The position numbers and the translations under genes were made by a program. From Bifidobacterium breve (GTDB taxonomy: Bacteria > Myxococcota_A > UBA796 > SXON01), in assembly GCA_943328795.2 (NCBI GenBank), contig CALQBK020000028.1:1-35845 (forward strand): a stretch of 35,845 bases of DNA, read 5' to 3'. Below, piece by piece: positions 15,780-23,225 of the stretch; positions within the stretch are counted from its first letter, which is position 1, and every line of letters starts with the position of its first letter. The notes beneath the pieces were generated by a model. It was not told the origin of the DNA. It did not search any database and saw only the letters and a program-made list of their open reading frames with translations.

Positions 15780-17078
15780 CTAGCGGAAACCGAGGGCGCG
15801 GGCCTCGGCGGCCAGGGCGTCCCGGAAGCGGGGGTGGGCGAGGCCGATCAGGGCCTTTGCGCGCTGCGCGATGCTGAGGCCGTGCAAGTCCGCTCGGCCG
15901 AACTCGGTCACGACGTTGTGGACGTCCCCGCGGCTCGTGACGACCCCCGCTCCTGGGGCCAGCGTCGCGACGATTCGGCTGACGGTGCCCCCGCGCGCGG
16001 TCGAGGGCAACGCGATCACGGGCCTCCCACCTGGCGAACGTGCCGCGCCCCTGAGGAAGTCCACCTGGCCGCCGATGCCCGAGTAGAAGTGCGTGCCGAT
16101 GCTGTCGCTGTTGACTTGGCCGGTCAGGTCGACCGAGAGCGCGCTGTTGATCGCGACGAAGTTCTTGTGGGCGGCGATCTGCGCCGGGTCGTTCGTGACA
16201 TCGCTCGGCTGCATCTCGATCACCGGGTTGTCGCCCGCCCAGCGGTACAGCGCCTCGGAGCCGAGGATGAAGCTGGTGACGACCTTTCCGGGCCACAGCT
16301 CCTTGCGTGCGCCGGTCGCTACCCCGGCCTCGACGAGCCGCATCATCCCGTCGGACACGAGCTCGGTGTGGAACCCCAAGTCGCGGCGGTCACCGAGCCG
16401 GGCCAGGACGGCGTCGGGGATGCTCCCGATCCCGCATTGCAGCGTGCAGCCGTCGTCCACGAGCTCGGCGATGCGGCCCGCGATGCGGTCGCGCACGGGG
16501 TCGGCGGGCTCTGCTGCGAGCGTGGGCAGCGCGTGATCGACCTCGACGACGTGGTCGAGCCGCGACACGTGGATGAAGGACGCGCCGGCGGTGCGCGGCA
16601 TCCTCGGGTTGATCTCGGCGATCAGCAGCTCCGAGTTGTCGACGGCGCTGCGCATCACGTCGACGGTCACGCCGAGCGAGCACCAGCCGTGCTTGTCCGG
16701 GGGAGAGACCTGGAACAGCGCCGCGGCGAGCGGCAGAGCTCCACCCGGACGGAAGAGCCGCGGCGCTTCCGAGAGGAACACCGGCGTGTAGTCGGCCAAG
16801 CCCTGCGCGACGGCGTCCCGGACGGACGGCCCGATGAACAGCGCGTTCACCCGGAGGTGTCCGCTCGCGGCCGGGGTGACCAGCCGCTCCGAGCCGAACG
16901 AGAGCACCTGCACGAGCTCGAGCCCCTCGAACCGCTCGGCCTGGTCGGCGAGCGCGGCCACGAGCGCCCGGGGCTCACCTGCGTTCGAGCCGATGGCGAT
17001 GCGCCCGCGTGTTGGGAGGGCGCGGATGGCGGTGGCGGCGTCGGTCTTGCGCTCGGCGACGAGGGTCTCGGTGTCCAT
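15780..17078 (-). CDS. Acetyl-CoA hydrolase/4-hydroxybutyrate-type CoA-transferase
   Basis: This 432-residue member of the Cat1/AbfT family of CoA-transferases moves CoA between acyl-CoA and a free acid such as acetate through a glutamyl-CoA intermediate. The catalytic glutamate is Glu239 in GFHTELVSDG. SPPDKHGWCSLG and the C-terminal GGQVDFLRGAARSPGG are family landmarks. The length is normal. The ATG at 17078 overlaps the TGA of the SafE-like gene upstream (TGATG). Both genes therefore share the sigma54-type promoter at 17792-17807. This suggests a role in acetate or succinate metabolism when oxygen is low, but the substrate cannot be told from the sequence. The frame remains open far upstream; the start was set by overlap and family length. 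Confidence 0.9.
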   Translation of the reverse strand: MDTETLVAERKTDAATAIRALPTRGRIAIGSNAGEPRALVAALADQAERFEGLELVQVLSFGSERLVTPAASGHLRVNALFIGPSVRDAVAQGLADYTPVFLSEAPRLFRPGGALPLAAALFQVSPPDKHGWCSLGVTVDVMRSAVDNSELLIAEINPRMPRTAGASFIHVSRLDHVVEVDHALPTLAAEPADPVRDRIAGRIAELVDDGCTLQCGIGSIPDAVLARLGDRRDLGFHTELVSDGMMRLVEAGVATGARKELWPGKVVTSFILGSEALYRWAGDNPVIEMQPSDVTNDPAQIAAHKNFVAINSALSVDLTGQVNSDSIGTHFYSGIGGQVDFLRGAARSPGGRPVIALPSTARGGTVSRIVATLAPGAGVVTSRGDVHNVVTEFGRADLHGLSIAQRAKALIGLAHPRFRDALAAEARALGFR

Positions 17079-17725
17079 CAGCGGGCCGGGGCGAAGGGGT
17101 TGGTGTACTCGGGGTGGCAGGCGGGCCGCTCCCGGTCGGCGTTCATTCGGACCGAGATGGACCACAGCCCCGCCACGAGGACGCCGACAGCGAGCGCCCT
17201 TCGAGTCCAAGGCCGCGCGCTCCCGAGGCGCCGCAAGCCCGCGGTCGCGGCGAGGAGCGCCGGCACGGTGCCCAGCCAGAACGCGGCCATCGCGGCGGCC
17301 CCGGTCGCGCCCCCGCCGGCTGCCACGGCCATCGCGAGCGCGCTCCACACGAGGCCGCACGGGAGGAGGCCCGTCAGCACGCCGAAGACGTAGCGTGCGC
17401 CGACGCCCGAGCGACGCGCGAACTGCGCGCCGGCCCGAGTGAGCCACGGGGTGCGAATCGGGAGCGCGGGGGCGATCCCCGCTAAGCGAGCGGCGAACCA
17501 GCACAACAGGATCGTCGCGATCGCGGCCGTGGCCGGACCCCCGCCGATGCCGCCCAGCACCCCGGCGAACGCCCCGAGCGCCGTGTACGTGGTGAGCCGG
17601 CCGAGCTGCCAGGCCAGCGCCTCGCGGCTCCCGGCCGCGGAGGCTGCGAACCCGCCGCACATGCCGATGCAATGCGGGCTGCCCATGCCGCCGGCCAACA
17701 ACGAGCCCAGGAGCAGGGTCGTCAC
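17078..17725 (-). CDS. TauE/SafE-like membrane protein of the cbb3 oxidase-associated type
   Basis: This 215-residue inner-membrane protein has about six helices. It starts with MTTLLLGSLLAGGMGSPHC and carries the HCIGMCGGF motif (from about residue 18) and LPCGLVW, typical of the 'sulfite exporter TauE/SafE family' proteins found in cco (cbb3 oxidase) gene clusters and thought to help copper handling or assembly. The C-terminus has an extra Cys-His (ACHPEY) that could bind metal. Here the gene is not inside the cco operon but about 3.2 kb away on the other strand. It has its own perfect sigma54-type promoter and shares its transcript with a CoA-transferase. The GTG start at 17725 is the earliest that keeps the first helix. 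Copper function is family knowledge, not shown here. Confidence 0.82.
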   Translation of the reverse strand: MTTLLLGSLLAGGMGSPHCIGMCGGFAASAAGSREALAWQLGRLTTYTALGAFAGVLGGIGGGPATAAIATILLCWFAARLAGIAPALPIRTPWLTRAGAQFARRSGVGARYVFGVLTGLLPCGLVWSALAMAVAAGGGATGAAAMAAFWLGTVPALLAATAGLRRLGSARPWTRRALAVGVLVAGLWSISVRMNADRERPACHPEYTNPFAPAR

Positions 17726-17791
17726 GGGGCGCGCTCGATGTCGTCAAGGCGTCGGAGAACGGGCGAGGGGGGGGCCATCCGTGCCGGCAAC

Positions 17792-17807
17792 AGCAAGGGG
17801 CGTGCCA
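17792..17807 (-). promoter_or_regulatory. Sigma54 (-24/-12) promoter for the SafE-like/CoA-transferase operon
   Basis: On the minus strand the sequence reads TGGCACG-CCCC-TTGCT, a perfect match to the sigma54 consensus TGGCACGNNNNTTGCW. The predicted start of transcription is near 17781, giving a leader of about 55 bases before the GTG at 17725. It lies back to back with the sigma54-type site of the NtrC-family gene 64 bases away. Confidence 0.75.
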
Positions 17808-17818
17808 ACGCCGAGAGG

Positions 17819-17834
17819 CGACGCATCGGCGTCG
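17819..17834. promoter_or_regulatory. Candidate activator site between two divergent sigma54 promoters
   Basis: CGACGC-ATCG-GCGTCG is a perfect inverted repeat midway between the two -24/-12 elements. It is nested inside a wider pair, CGGCAAC (17785-17791) and GTTGCCG (17834-17840). Its right half TCGGCGTCG recurs at 20819-20827, about 105 bases before the sigma54 site of the cco operon. NtrC-family activators bind such upstream repeats. The assignment is inference. Confidence 0.4.
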
Positions 17835-17870
17835 TTGCCGTCGCCCGCTCGGGGGGGAACGCCCGGGGTC

Positions 17871-17886
17871 TGGCACGGATTGTGCT
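17871..17886 (+). promoter_or_regulatory. Sigma54 (-24/-12) promoter of the NtrC-family activator gene
   Basis: TGGCACG-GATT-GTGCT matches the sigma54 consensus at all positions except one (G for T just before the -12 core). The invariant GG and GC have the right spacing. Transcription would start near 17897, 23 bases before the ATG. This suggests that the activator stimulates its own synthesis. Confidence 0.65.
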
Positions 17887-17919
17887 AAACCGCCCAGTGC
17901 GTTGTGTGAGGCCGCGCCG

Positions 17920-19284
17920 ATGTCCGACATGATCCTGGTGTGCGATGACGAAGAGCTCATTCGGTGGTCGCTGTGCGAGCACTTGGAGCTCGAGGGCTAC
18001 CGCACCATGGCGGTGCAGAACGGCAAGGAGGCGCTCGAGGCGGTGCGGGAGCACGCCCCGGCGCTCATCCTGATGGACCTGAAGATGCCGGTGATGGACG
18101 GGCTCAGCGCGCTGCGGGCGCTTCGCGAGAGCGACCTCGACCTCCCGGTGATCATGATCACCGCCCACGGCGGCGTGGAGAGCGCGATCGAGGCGACCCG
18201 CCTCGGCGCCACCGGGTACATCGCAAAACCGTTCGACCTGCGGGAGGCCAGCCTGGCGGTGGCACGGGCCCTCTCCGAGGACCGGCTCAAGCGCGAGGTG
18301 CACTACCTGCGGTCCCGGGAGCGGCAGGGGTACGCCGAGATCGTTGGCGCGTCCCCCGCGATGCAGCGCCTGTTCGAGACGCTCCGCCGGTTGGAGCGCA
18401 TCGACGCGCCAACGGTGCTCGTCCAGGGGGAGAGCGGCACCGGAAAGGACCTGGTCGCTCGCGCGATCCACAGCCGCGGCCCTCGAAAGGCCGCGCCGTT
18501 CATGGAGATCGACTGCACCTCGTTGCCCGAGCAGTTGATGGAGAGCGAGCTCTTCGGCCACGAGCGGGGCGCGTTCACCGATGCCCGGGCGACCAAGCGC
18601 GGGCTGTTCGAGGTCGCCGCCAACGGCATGATCTTCCTCGACGAGATCGGGGAGCTCCCGATCGGCATGCAGTCGAAGCTCTTGCGCGCGCTCGAGAACC
18701 GCAAGTTCCGCCGGGTCGGCGGCGTCGCCGACATCCCGTTGAACGCGTGCATCATCGCCGCCACCAACCGCAACCTGCGGGACGAGGTCAAGGCCGGCCG
18801 GTTCCGCGAGGACCTGTTCTTCCGCTTGCACGTGGTCCCGATCGAGGTCCCCGCGCTCCGCGAGCGCCCAGAGGACATCCCGCTCCTGGTCCAGGTGTTC
18901 ATCGAGCGCCTCAACAAGTCGTTCGGGCGAACCGTGCAGGGCACCAGCGGCCGGGCGATGGAGCTGCTGCAGGGCTACCGGTGGCCGGGGAACGTGCGTG
19001 AGCTCCGAAACGTGATGGAGCGCACGATCATCTTGCTCGCGGGCGACGTCATCCAGCCGTCGGACTTGCCGCCCGAGCTGCGGTTCGGCTCCGCGCCATC
19101 GGGGACCACCGTGCGCGGGTGCCCGTTCGTGCTGCCGGAGGACGGCGTGGACCTGGAAGCCGTGGAGCGGGGCCTCTTGGCGCAGGCGCTCGACCGGACG
19201 AACGGCAACCAGTCTGCCGCGGCCCGCCTGTTGGGCATCTCGCGGTACGCGCTGCGCTACCGCATGGAGAAGGGGCTAGGGTAG
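17920..19284 (+). CDS. NtrC-family sigma54-dependent response regulator
   Basis: This 454-residue regulator has all three expected parts. The receiver has the acidic pair Asp9-Asp10 and Asp53, with Thr81 and Lys103. The AAA+ domain has Walker A GESGTGKD (170-177), a GAFTGA-type loop reading GAFTDA (217-222) and Walker B MIFLDEIGE (to about 245). A C-terminal Fis-type helix-turn-helix ends with NQSAAARLLGISRYALRYRM. When phosphorylated, such proteins open sigma54 promoters. The loop change from Gly to Asp occurs naturally in part of the family. The gene converges with, and overlaps by nine bases, the globin-coupled kinase gene, its likely partner. Three sigma54-type promoters lie within 3.2 kb. 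The ATG at 17920 has GAGG upstream and begins the receiver in the usual way. Confidence 0.94.
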   Translation: MSDMILVCDDEELIRWSLCEHLELEGYRTMAVQNGKEALEAVREHAPALILMDLKMPVMDGLSALRALRESDLDLPVIMITAHGGVESAIEATRLGATGYIAKPFDLREASLAVARALSEDRLKREVHYLRSRERQGYAEIVGASPAMQRLFETLRRLERIDAPTVLVQGESGTGKDLVARAIHSRGPRKAAPFMEIDCTSLPEQLMESELFGHERGAFTDARATKRGLFEVAANGMIFLDEIGELPIGMQSKLLRALENRKFRRVGGVADIPLNACIIAATNRNLRDEVKAGRFREDLFFRLHVVPIEVPALRERPEDIPLLVQVFIERLNKSFGRTVQGTSGRAMELLQGYRWPGNVRELRNVMERTIILLAGDVIQPSDLPPELRFGSAPSGTTVRGCPFVLPEDGVDLEAVERGLLAQALDRTNGNQSAAARLLGISRYALRYRMEKGLG

Positions 19285-20742
19285 TTCGAGCGCGAACGCC
19301 GCGCCCGGGAGGGGCCCATTCGTGAGCACCAGCTGCCCGCCCATGGCGCCCGTGGCCTTGCGACAGATCGCCAGCCCGAGCCCGGTACCGCGCGTCCGCG
19401 TGGTGAAGAACGGCGCGAACACCTTCTCGACGTTCTCCGGCGGGATGCCGGGCCCCGAGTCGCTGACCACCACGCGCCCCCGCTGGACCTGGATCCGCAC
19501 CTCGCCGGCGCCATCGAGCGCCTGGATGGCGTTCAGGACGAGGTTCAACAGCACCTGGTGGACCAAGTTGGGGTCCGCGCGCGCCGTCCCCGACCCGGTC
19601 GCCGTGATGACCATGCTGGGGTGGTCGCGCTTCACGTTGTCGACCACCGCCGCGACCACGTCCTCCAGCACGACGTCCACGACGCGGGCCTCCGCCGGTC
19701 GCGCGAAGTCCAAGAGGTCGGTGACCAGCGCATCCAGCCGCCGCACTTGCTGCTCGACCTTGTCCATGATCGGCTTCCGCCGGTCCGTGTCCGGCAGCGA
19801 ACGCGCGATGACCTGGATCGCGCCGGAGATCCCCGCGAGCGGGTTTCGCAGCTCGTGCGCTACGGCCGCGGAGAGCGCGCCGAGCTGCGCGAGCGACTCG
19901 CTGCGCACGAGTCGGCCCTCGGTCCGGATCGTCTCGGTCAGCTCTTCCATGTGCACCAGGACCCGCGCGCGGGGGTGGTCCAACGGCACGATGTTGATTC
20001 GGAAGTTGCGCTCGTGCCCGTCGAGGGGCATGTCCACGCGCGTGAGCGTGACCTCCCGCCCGCTCTCGAGCGCCCGCTTCATCTCCGCGTCCAAGTGGGC
20101 TGCCCGCACGAGGGACGGCGGGAACGCGTCGGCCCACGGGTGGCCCACGACGGGGACGTCGCCGAACAGCCGCACGTGGGACCGGGTCGCGGCGGTCACC
20201 AGTCCCTCCGCGTCGATCAGCAGAACGGTCACCGGCATGTGTGACACGATGAGGTCCTGGAGCGTCTCGACCTCTTTCGCTTCGCGGTGCTCGACGAACG
20301 TGCCGACCATGATGGCGAGGTCGATGTCGCACGCCTTTCGGATGCTGCGGCAAGTGTCCTCCCGGACCTCGACCACCGGGTGGCCCATCGCGATGCGGCA
20401 GAGCTCCTCTCGGAGCACGTTCATCGCGGTGAACATGTACCGGGTGGGCAGCCCCACCTCCACGTGCACCTTCCCGATCCGCTGCCGGCGCGCGAAGTAG
20501 GCGTCGTCCCAGGGCCCGTTCAACAGCTCGCATGCCCAGCGTTGGAGGGTGGACTTGAGCCGCTCCACCTGCGCATCGTCGCGAAGCACCGCCGCCGCAC
20601 CCGGGTGCGCGAGGACGCGCGAGTAGAACAGCTCCCCCATCCCCGGCAGCTCGGGGTCGACGAGCGGCCCGACAGCGCGGAGGTTGGCTTCGTCGGCCGG
20701 GCCGAACCCGACCCAGGACTTCATCTCATCGAAGGCGTGCAC
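19276..20742 (-). CDS. Globin-coupled sensor histidine kinase (haem-based oxygen sensor, PAS-containing)
   Basis: This 488-residue soluble kinase has residues 1-155 resembling the globin-coupled sensor domain: WVGFGPADEANLRAVGPLV, then LFYSRVLAHPGA with Tyr40 at the distal B10 position, then RIGKVHVEVGLPTRYM with His93 as probable proximal haem ligand. A PAS-like segment (about 160-270) follows, then phospho-acceptor His296 in VAHELRNPLAG, and an HATPase domain with NLVLNAIQAL, DSGPGIPP, FAPFFTT and GTGLGLAI. Globin-coupled kinases such as AfGcHK of Anaeromyxobacter sense oxygen through haem. The gene converges with the NtrC-type regulator and diverges from the cbb3 oxidase operon, so oxygen control of the oxidase is the natural reading. 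The start is GTG at 20742; an ATG at 20724 is also possible. No membrane helix is present. Confidence 0.9.
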   Translation of the reverse strand: MHAFDEMKSWVGFGPADEANLRAVGPLVDPELPGMGELFYSRVLAHPGAAAVLRDDAQVERLKSTLQRWACELLNGPWDDAYFARRQRIGKVHVEVGLPTRYMFTAMNVLREELCRIAMGHPVVEVREDTCRSIRKACDIDLAIMVGTFVEHREAKEVETLQDLIVSHMPVTVLLIDAEGLVTAATRSHVRLFGDVPVVGHPWADAFPPSLVRAAHLDAEMKRALESGREVTLTRVDMPLDGHERNFRINIVPLDHPRARVLVHMEELTETIRTEGRLVRSESLAQLGALSAAVAHELRNPLAGISGAIQVIARSLPDTDRRKPIMDKVEQQVRRLDALVTDLLDFARPAEARVVDVVLEDVVAAVVDNVKRDHPSMVITATGSGTARADPNLVHQVLLNLVLNAIQALDGAGEVRIQVQRGRVVVSDSGPGIPPENVEKVFAPFFTTRTRGTGLGLAICRKATGAMGGQLVLTNGPLPGAAFALELP

Positions 20743-20931
20743 GCCCCATCGTCACGCGCCGGCCAGGGGTCGGCAAGCGTGTGATTCGGCGCACAGGCAT
20801 GTGTGCTTTCGCCCAACGTCGGCGTCGACACTTCGGCGGCCTTGGCCCGCCGTGAGCGCGAGGGGGACCCCGCGGACCCCGGCGCCCGGGAAATTGCCCA
20901 CGCGGCCCAGTCCCGCTGGGGGTGGGTGCGT

Positions 20932-20947
20932 TGGCACGGCCCTTGCA
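20932..20947 (+). promoter_or_regulatory. Sigma54 (-24/-12) promoter of the cco (cbb3 oxidase) operon
   Basis: TGGCACG-GCCC-TTGCA is a perfect match to the sigma54 consensus. The predicted start of transcription (12 bases past the -12 GC) is about 20958, only about three bases before the ccoN ATG. No FNR/Anr-type box (TTGAT-N4-ATCAA) was seen in the 218 bases between the kinase gene and ccoN, so the operon seems to depend on sigma54 and its activator. Confidence 0.78.
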
Positions 20948-20960
20948 GCGGCCCCCCCGC

Positions 20961-22376
20961 ATGGAAGCTGCCCCCCTCCCCACTCCTCGCTACGACGATG
21001 CGTCTGTACGTCGATTCATCATGGCTACGGTCCTATGGGGCCTGGTCGGGATGCTCGTCGGGTGCGTCCTCGCCCTGCAACTCGCCTGGTGGCCCGCCAA
21101 CTTGAGCTTGCCATGGACCAGCTTTGGCCGCCTGCGCCCGCTGCACACGAACGCGGTGATCTTCGCGTTCCCGGGGAACGCGCTGTTCGGCGGCATCTAC
21201 TACTCGATGCAGCGGCTCCTGAAGACGCGTATGTGGTCCGACAAGCTGTCGGCCGTGCACTTCTGGGGTTGGCAGACGATCATCGTGCTCGCGGCGATTA
21301 CGCTGCCGCTCGGCATGACCGAGGGCAAGGAGTACGCCGAGCTCATTTGGCCGGTGGACCTCCTGATCGCCGTGATTTGGCTGGTGTTCGCGGCCAACTT
21401 CTTCGGCACCATCGCGATCCGCAAGGTCAAGCACCTGTACGTCGCCATCTGGTTCTACATGTCGATGGTCATCACCATCACGGTGCTGCACGTCGTCAAC
21501 AACCTCGCGCTGCCCGCGACGCTCACGCGGTCCTACCCGATCTACTCGGGCATGACCGACGCGCTCGTGCAGTGGTGGTACGGGCACAACGCGGTCGGGT
21601 TCTTGCTCACCACCCCGATCTTGGGCCTGATGTACTACTTCCTGCCGCGCGCCGCCCAGCGCCCCGTCTACAGCTACCGGCTGTCGATCATCCACTTCTG
21701 GGCCCTCGTGTTCCTCTACATCTGGGCCGGCCCTCACCACTTGCTCTACTCCGCGCTGCCGGACTGGGCCCAGACCCTCGGCATGGTGTTCAGCGTGATG
21801 CTCATCGCCCCGAGCTGGGGCGGCATGCTCAACGGCCTGCTCACGCTCCGCGGGGCCTGGGACCGGCTGCGGACCGACCCGATCCTGAAGTTCTGGGTCG
21901 CGGCCATCACCTTCTACGGCATGAGCACCTTCGAAGGCCCAATGATGTCGATCCGCTCGGTGAACGCGCTCTCGCACTTCACCGACTGGACCATCGCCCA
22001 CGTGCACGCTGGAGCGCTGGGTTGGGTCGGAGAGAGCGTGTTCGCGATGCTCTACTACATGGCCCCGCGGGTCTGGAACCGCAAGCTCTACAGCGTGTCG
22101 TTGGCGACTACCCACTTCTGGTTGGCCACCGTCGGGATCGTGCTCTACGTCGTCGCGATGTGGTCGGCGGGGGTCACCCAAGGGCTGATGTGGCGGGCGT
22201 TCGACGACGGGGGGCTGTTGCAGTACCCCAACTTCGTGGACACCGTGCGCACCCTGAACCCCTTCTACTGGATTCGGCTGGGTGGGGGTGTGATGTACCT
22301 GGTCGGCATGCTGGTCTTGGCTTGGAACCTGTACAAGACCGCGACCTCCGCCCCTTCCAACGCCCTGGAGGCATGA
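20961..22376 (+). CDS. ccoN: cbb3-type cytochrome c oxidase subunit I
   Basis: This is the catalytic subunit of a high-affinity terminal oxidase: 471 residues with about twelve membrane helices. All metal ligands are visible. His62 and His349 bind the low-spin haem b, His347 binds haem b3, and His209 (WYGHN), His259 and His260 (GPHH) bind CuB; Tyr253 is at the position of the cross-linked tyrosine. The ATG at 20961 is chosen because the conserved YDDASVRRF segment lies upstream of the next Met, and because the sigma54 site at 20932-20947 excludes earlier starts. No ribosome-binding sequence precedes it and the leader should be only a few bases. It is followed after one base by ccoO. Confidence 0.96.
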   Translation: MEAAPLPTPRYDDASVRRFIMATVLWGLVGMLVGCVLALQLAWWPANLSLPWTSFGRLRPLHTNAVIFAFPGNALFGGIYYSMQRLLKTRMWSDKLSAVHFWGWQTIIVLAAITLPLGMTEGKEYAELIWPVDLLIAVIWLVFAANFFGTIAIRKVKHLYVAIWFYMSMVITITVLHVVNNLALPATLTRSYPIYSGMTDALVQWWYGHNAVGFLLTTPILGLMYYFLPRAAQRPVYSYRLSIIHFWALVFLYIWAGPHHLLYSALPDWAQTLGMVFSVMLIAPSWGGMLNGLLTLRGAWDRLRTDPILKFWVAAITFYGMSTFEGPMMSIRSVNALSHFTDWTIAHVHAGALGWVGESVFAMLYYMAPRVWNRKLYSVSLATTHFWLATVGIVLYVVAMWSAGVTQGLMWRAFDDGGLLQYPNFVDTVRTLNPFYWIRLGGGVMYLVGMLVLAWNLYKTATSAPSNALEA

Positions 22377-22377
22377 A

Positions 22378-23055
22378 ATGGACAGCAACTGGCACCGCAA
22401 CCTGCTGGAGCACCGCAGCGGGATCTTTGCGGCCCTCACAACCGCCGTCATCTCGATTGGTGGGGTGGTGGAGATCGCCCCGATGTTCTCGGTGCCGCTC
22501 GACACCACCGGGATCTCCGTGTACACGCCGCTCGAGGTCGCCGGCCGCGACATCTACGTGCGGGAAGGCTGCTACAACTGCCACAGCCAGATGATCCGGC
22601 CGATGCGCGCCGAGACGGTGCGCTACGGCGAGTGGTCCCGCGCCAACGAGTATGCGTACGACCGCCCCTTCCAGCTCGGCTCGCGGCGCATCGGCCCCGA
22701 CCTGATGCGCGTGGGTGGGAAGTACCCGGACGCGTGGCACTACGAGCACATGCGGGACCCGCGCAGCACGTCGCCCGGAAGCATCATGCCGCAGTACACC
22801 TGGCTGTTGGACGACAAGGTGGACGTCGCGGACATCCAAGCCTCGGTCAACGCGCTGCGCACCCTCGGCCACCCGTACGCCGCTGACTTGGACGTTGGGG
22901 CCTCGATGCACGAGCAAGCGCTCGGCATCACGGGCCGGCTCGCCGAGGCGAAGATCACGGTCGAGCCCGACCGCGAGATCGTCGCGCTGATCGCCTACCT
23001 GCAGCACCTGGGCGTCGACGGCAAGAAGCTGTACGCCACGGCGGGTGCCCAGTGA
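22378..23055 (+). CDS. ccoO: cbb3-type cytochrome c oxidase subunit II (mono-haem cytochrome c)
   Basis: This 225-residue membrane-anchored cytochrome c passes electrons to CcoN. It has one N-terminal helix (about 15-35) and the haem site CYNCH (Cys65, Cys68, His69) within the family motif EGCYNCHSQMIRP. YGEWSRANEYAYDRPFQLGSRR is interrupted by nothing unusual, and GSIMPQYTWLL supplies the probable Met ligand. The length is normal for CcoO. It follows ccoN after a single base, and its end overlaps the GTG of ccoQ by four bases, so translation is coupled. Confidence 0.95.
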   Translation: MDSNWHRNLLEHRSGIFAALTTAVISIGGVVEIAPMFSVPLDTTGISVYTPLEVAGRDIYVREGCYNCHSQMIRPMRAETVRYGEWSRANEYAYDRPFQLGSRRIGPDLMRVGGKYPDAWHYEHMRDPRSTSPGSIMPQYTWLLDDKVDVADIQASVNALRTLGHPYAADLDVGASMHEQALGITGRLAEAKITVEPDREIVALIAYLQHLGVDGKKLYATAGAQ

Positions 23056-23225
23056 GCCCCGTCACGGACGCTGTCGCCCAGTCCGCCGAGCTCGGATGGG
23101 TGCTCGGCGCGATGACCGTCGCCTTTTTCACCGCGTTCGTGGGCTGGACGCTCTGGGCTTGGTGGCCCGCTAACCGCGCGGGCCTCGACGCCGCCGCACT
23201 GCTCCCGCTGGAGGATTCCCAATGA
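23052..23225 (+). CDS. ccoQ: cbb3-type oxidase small subunit CcoQ/FixQ-like
   Basis: This small protein of 57 residues starts at GTG 23052 (GTGA overlap with the ccoO stop) and overlaps the ccoP ATG at its end. It has one membrane helix (VLGAMTVAFFTAFVGWTLWA), then a WWPANR turn, a short tail with an acidic end, and LLPLEDS, the usual CcoQ closing motif. CcoQ stabilises the CcoP-CcoNO interaction. Size, helix, tail motif and position between ccoO and ccoP all agree. It is easy to overlook because of its length. Confidence 0.88.
   Translation: MSPVTDAVAQSAELGWVLGAMTVAFFTAFVGWTLWAWWPANRAGLDAAALLPLEDSQ

Noticed and set aside
19276-20742. Kinase N-terminus considered as a simple uncharacterised sensory domain.
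   Set aside because: The order of FY, RLK, IG..H and the proximal His region matches the globin-coupled sensor pattern well, so the globin call was kept.
20743-20931. Search for an FNR/Anr box as alternative control of the cco operon.
   Set aside because: No TTGAT-N4-ATCAA-like sequence was found; only a weak GCACA/TGTGC pair at 20791-20806 was seen.
21033-22553. Long minus-strand frame opposite ccoN and ccoO.
   Set aside because: The plus strand encodes all haem and copper ligands of CcoN, while the minus frame is low-complexity and has no recognisable domain.
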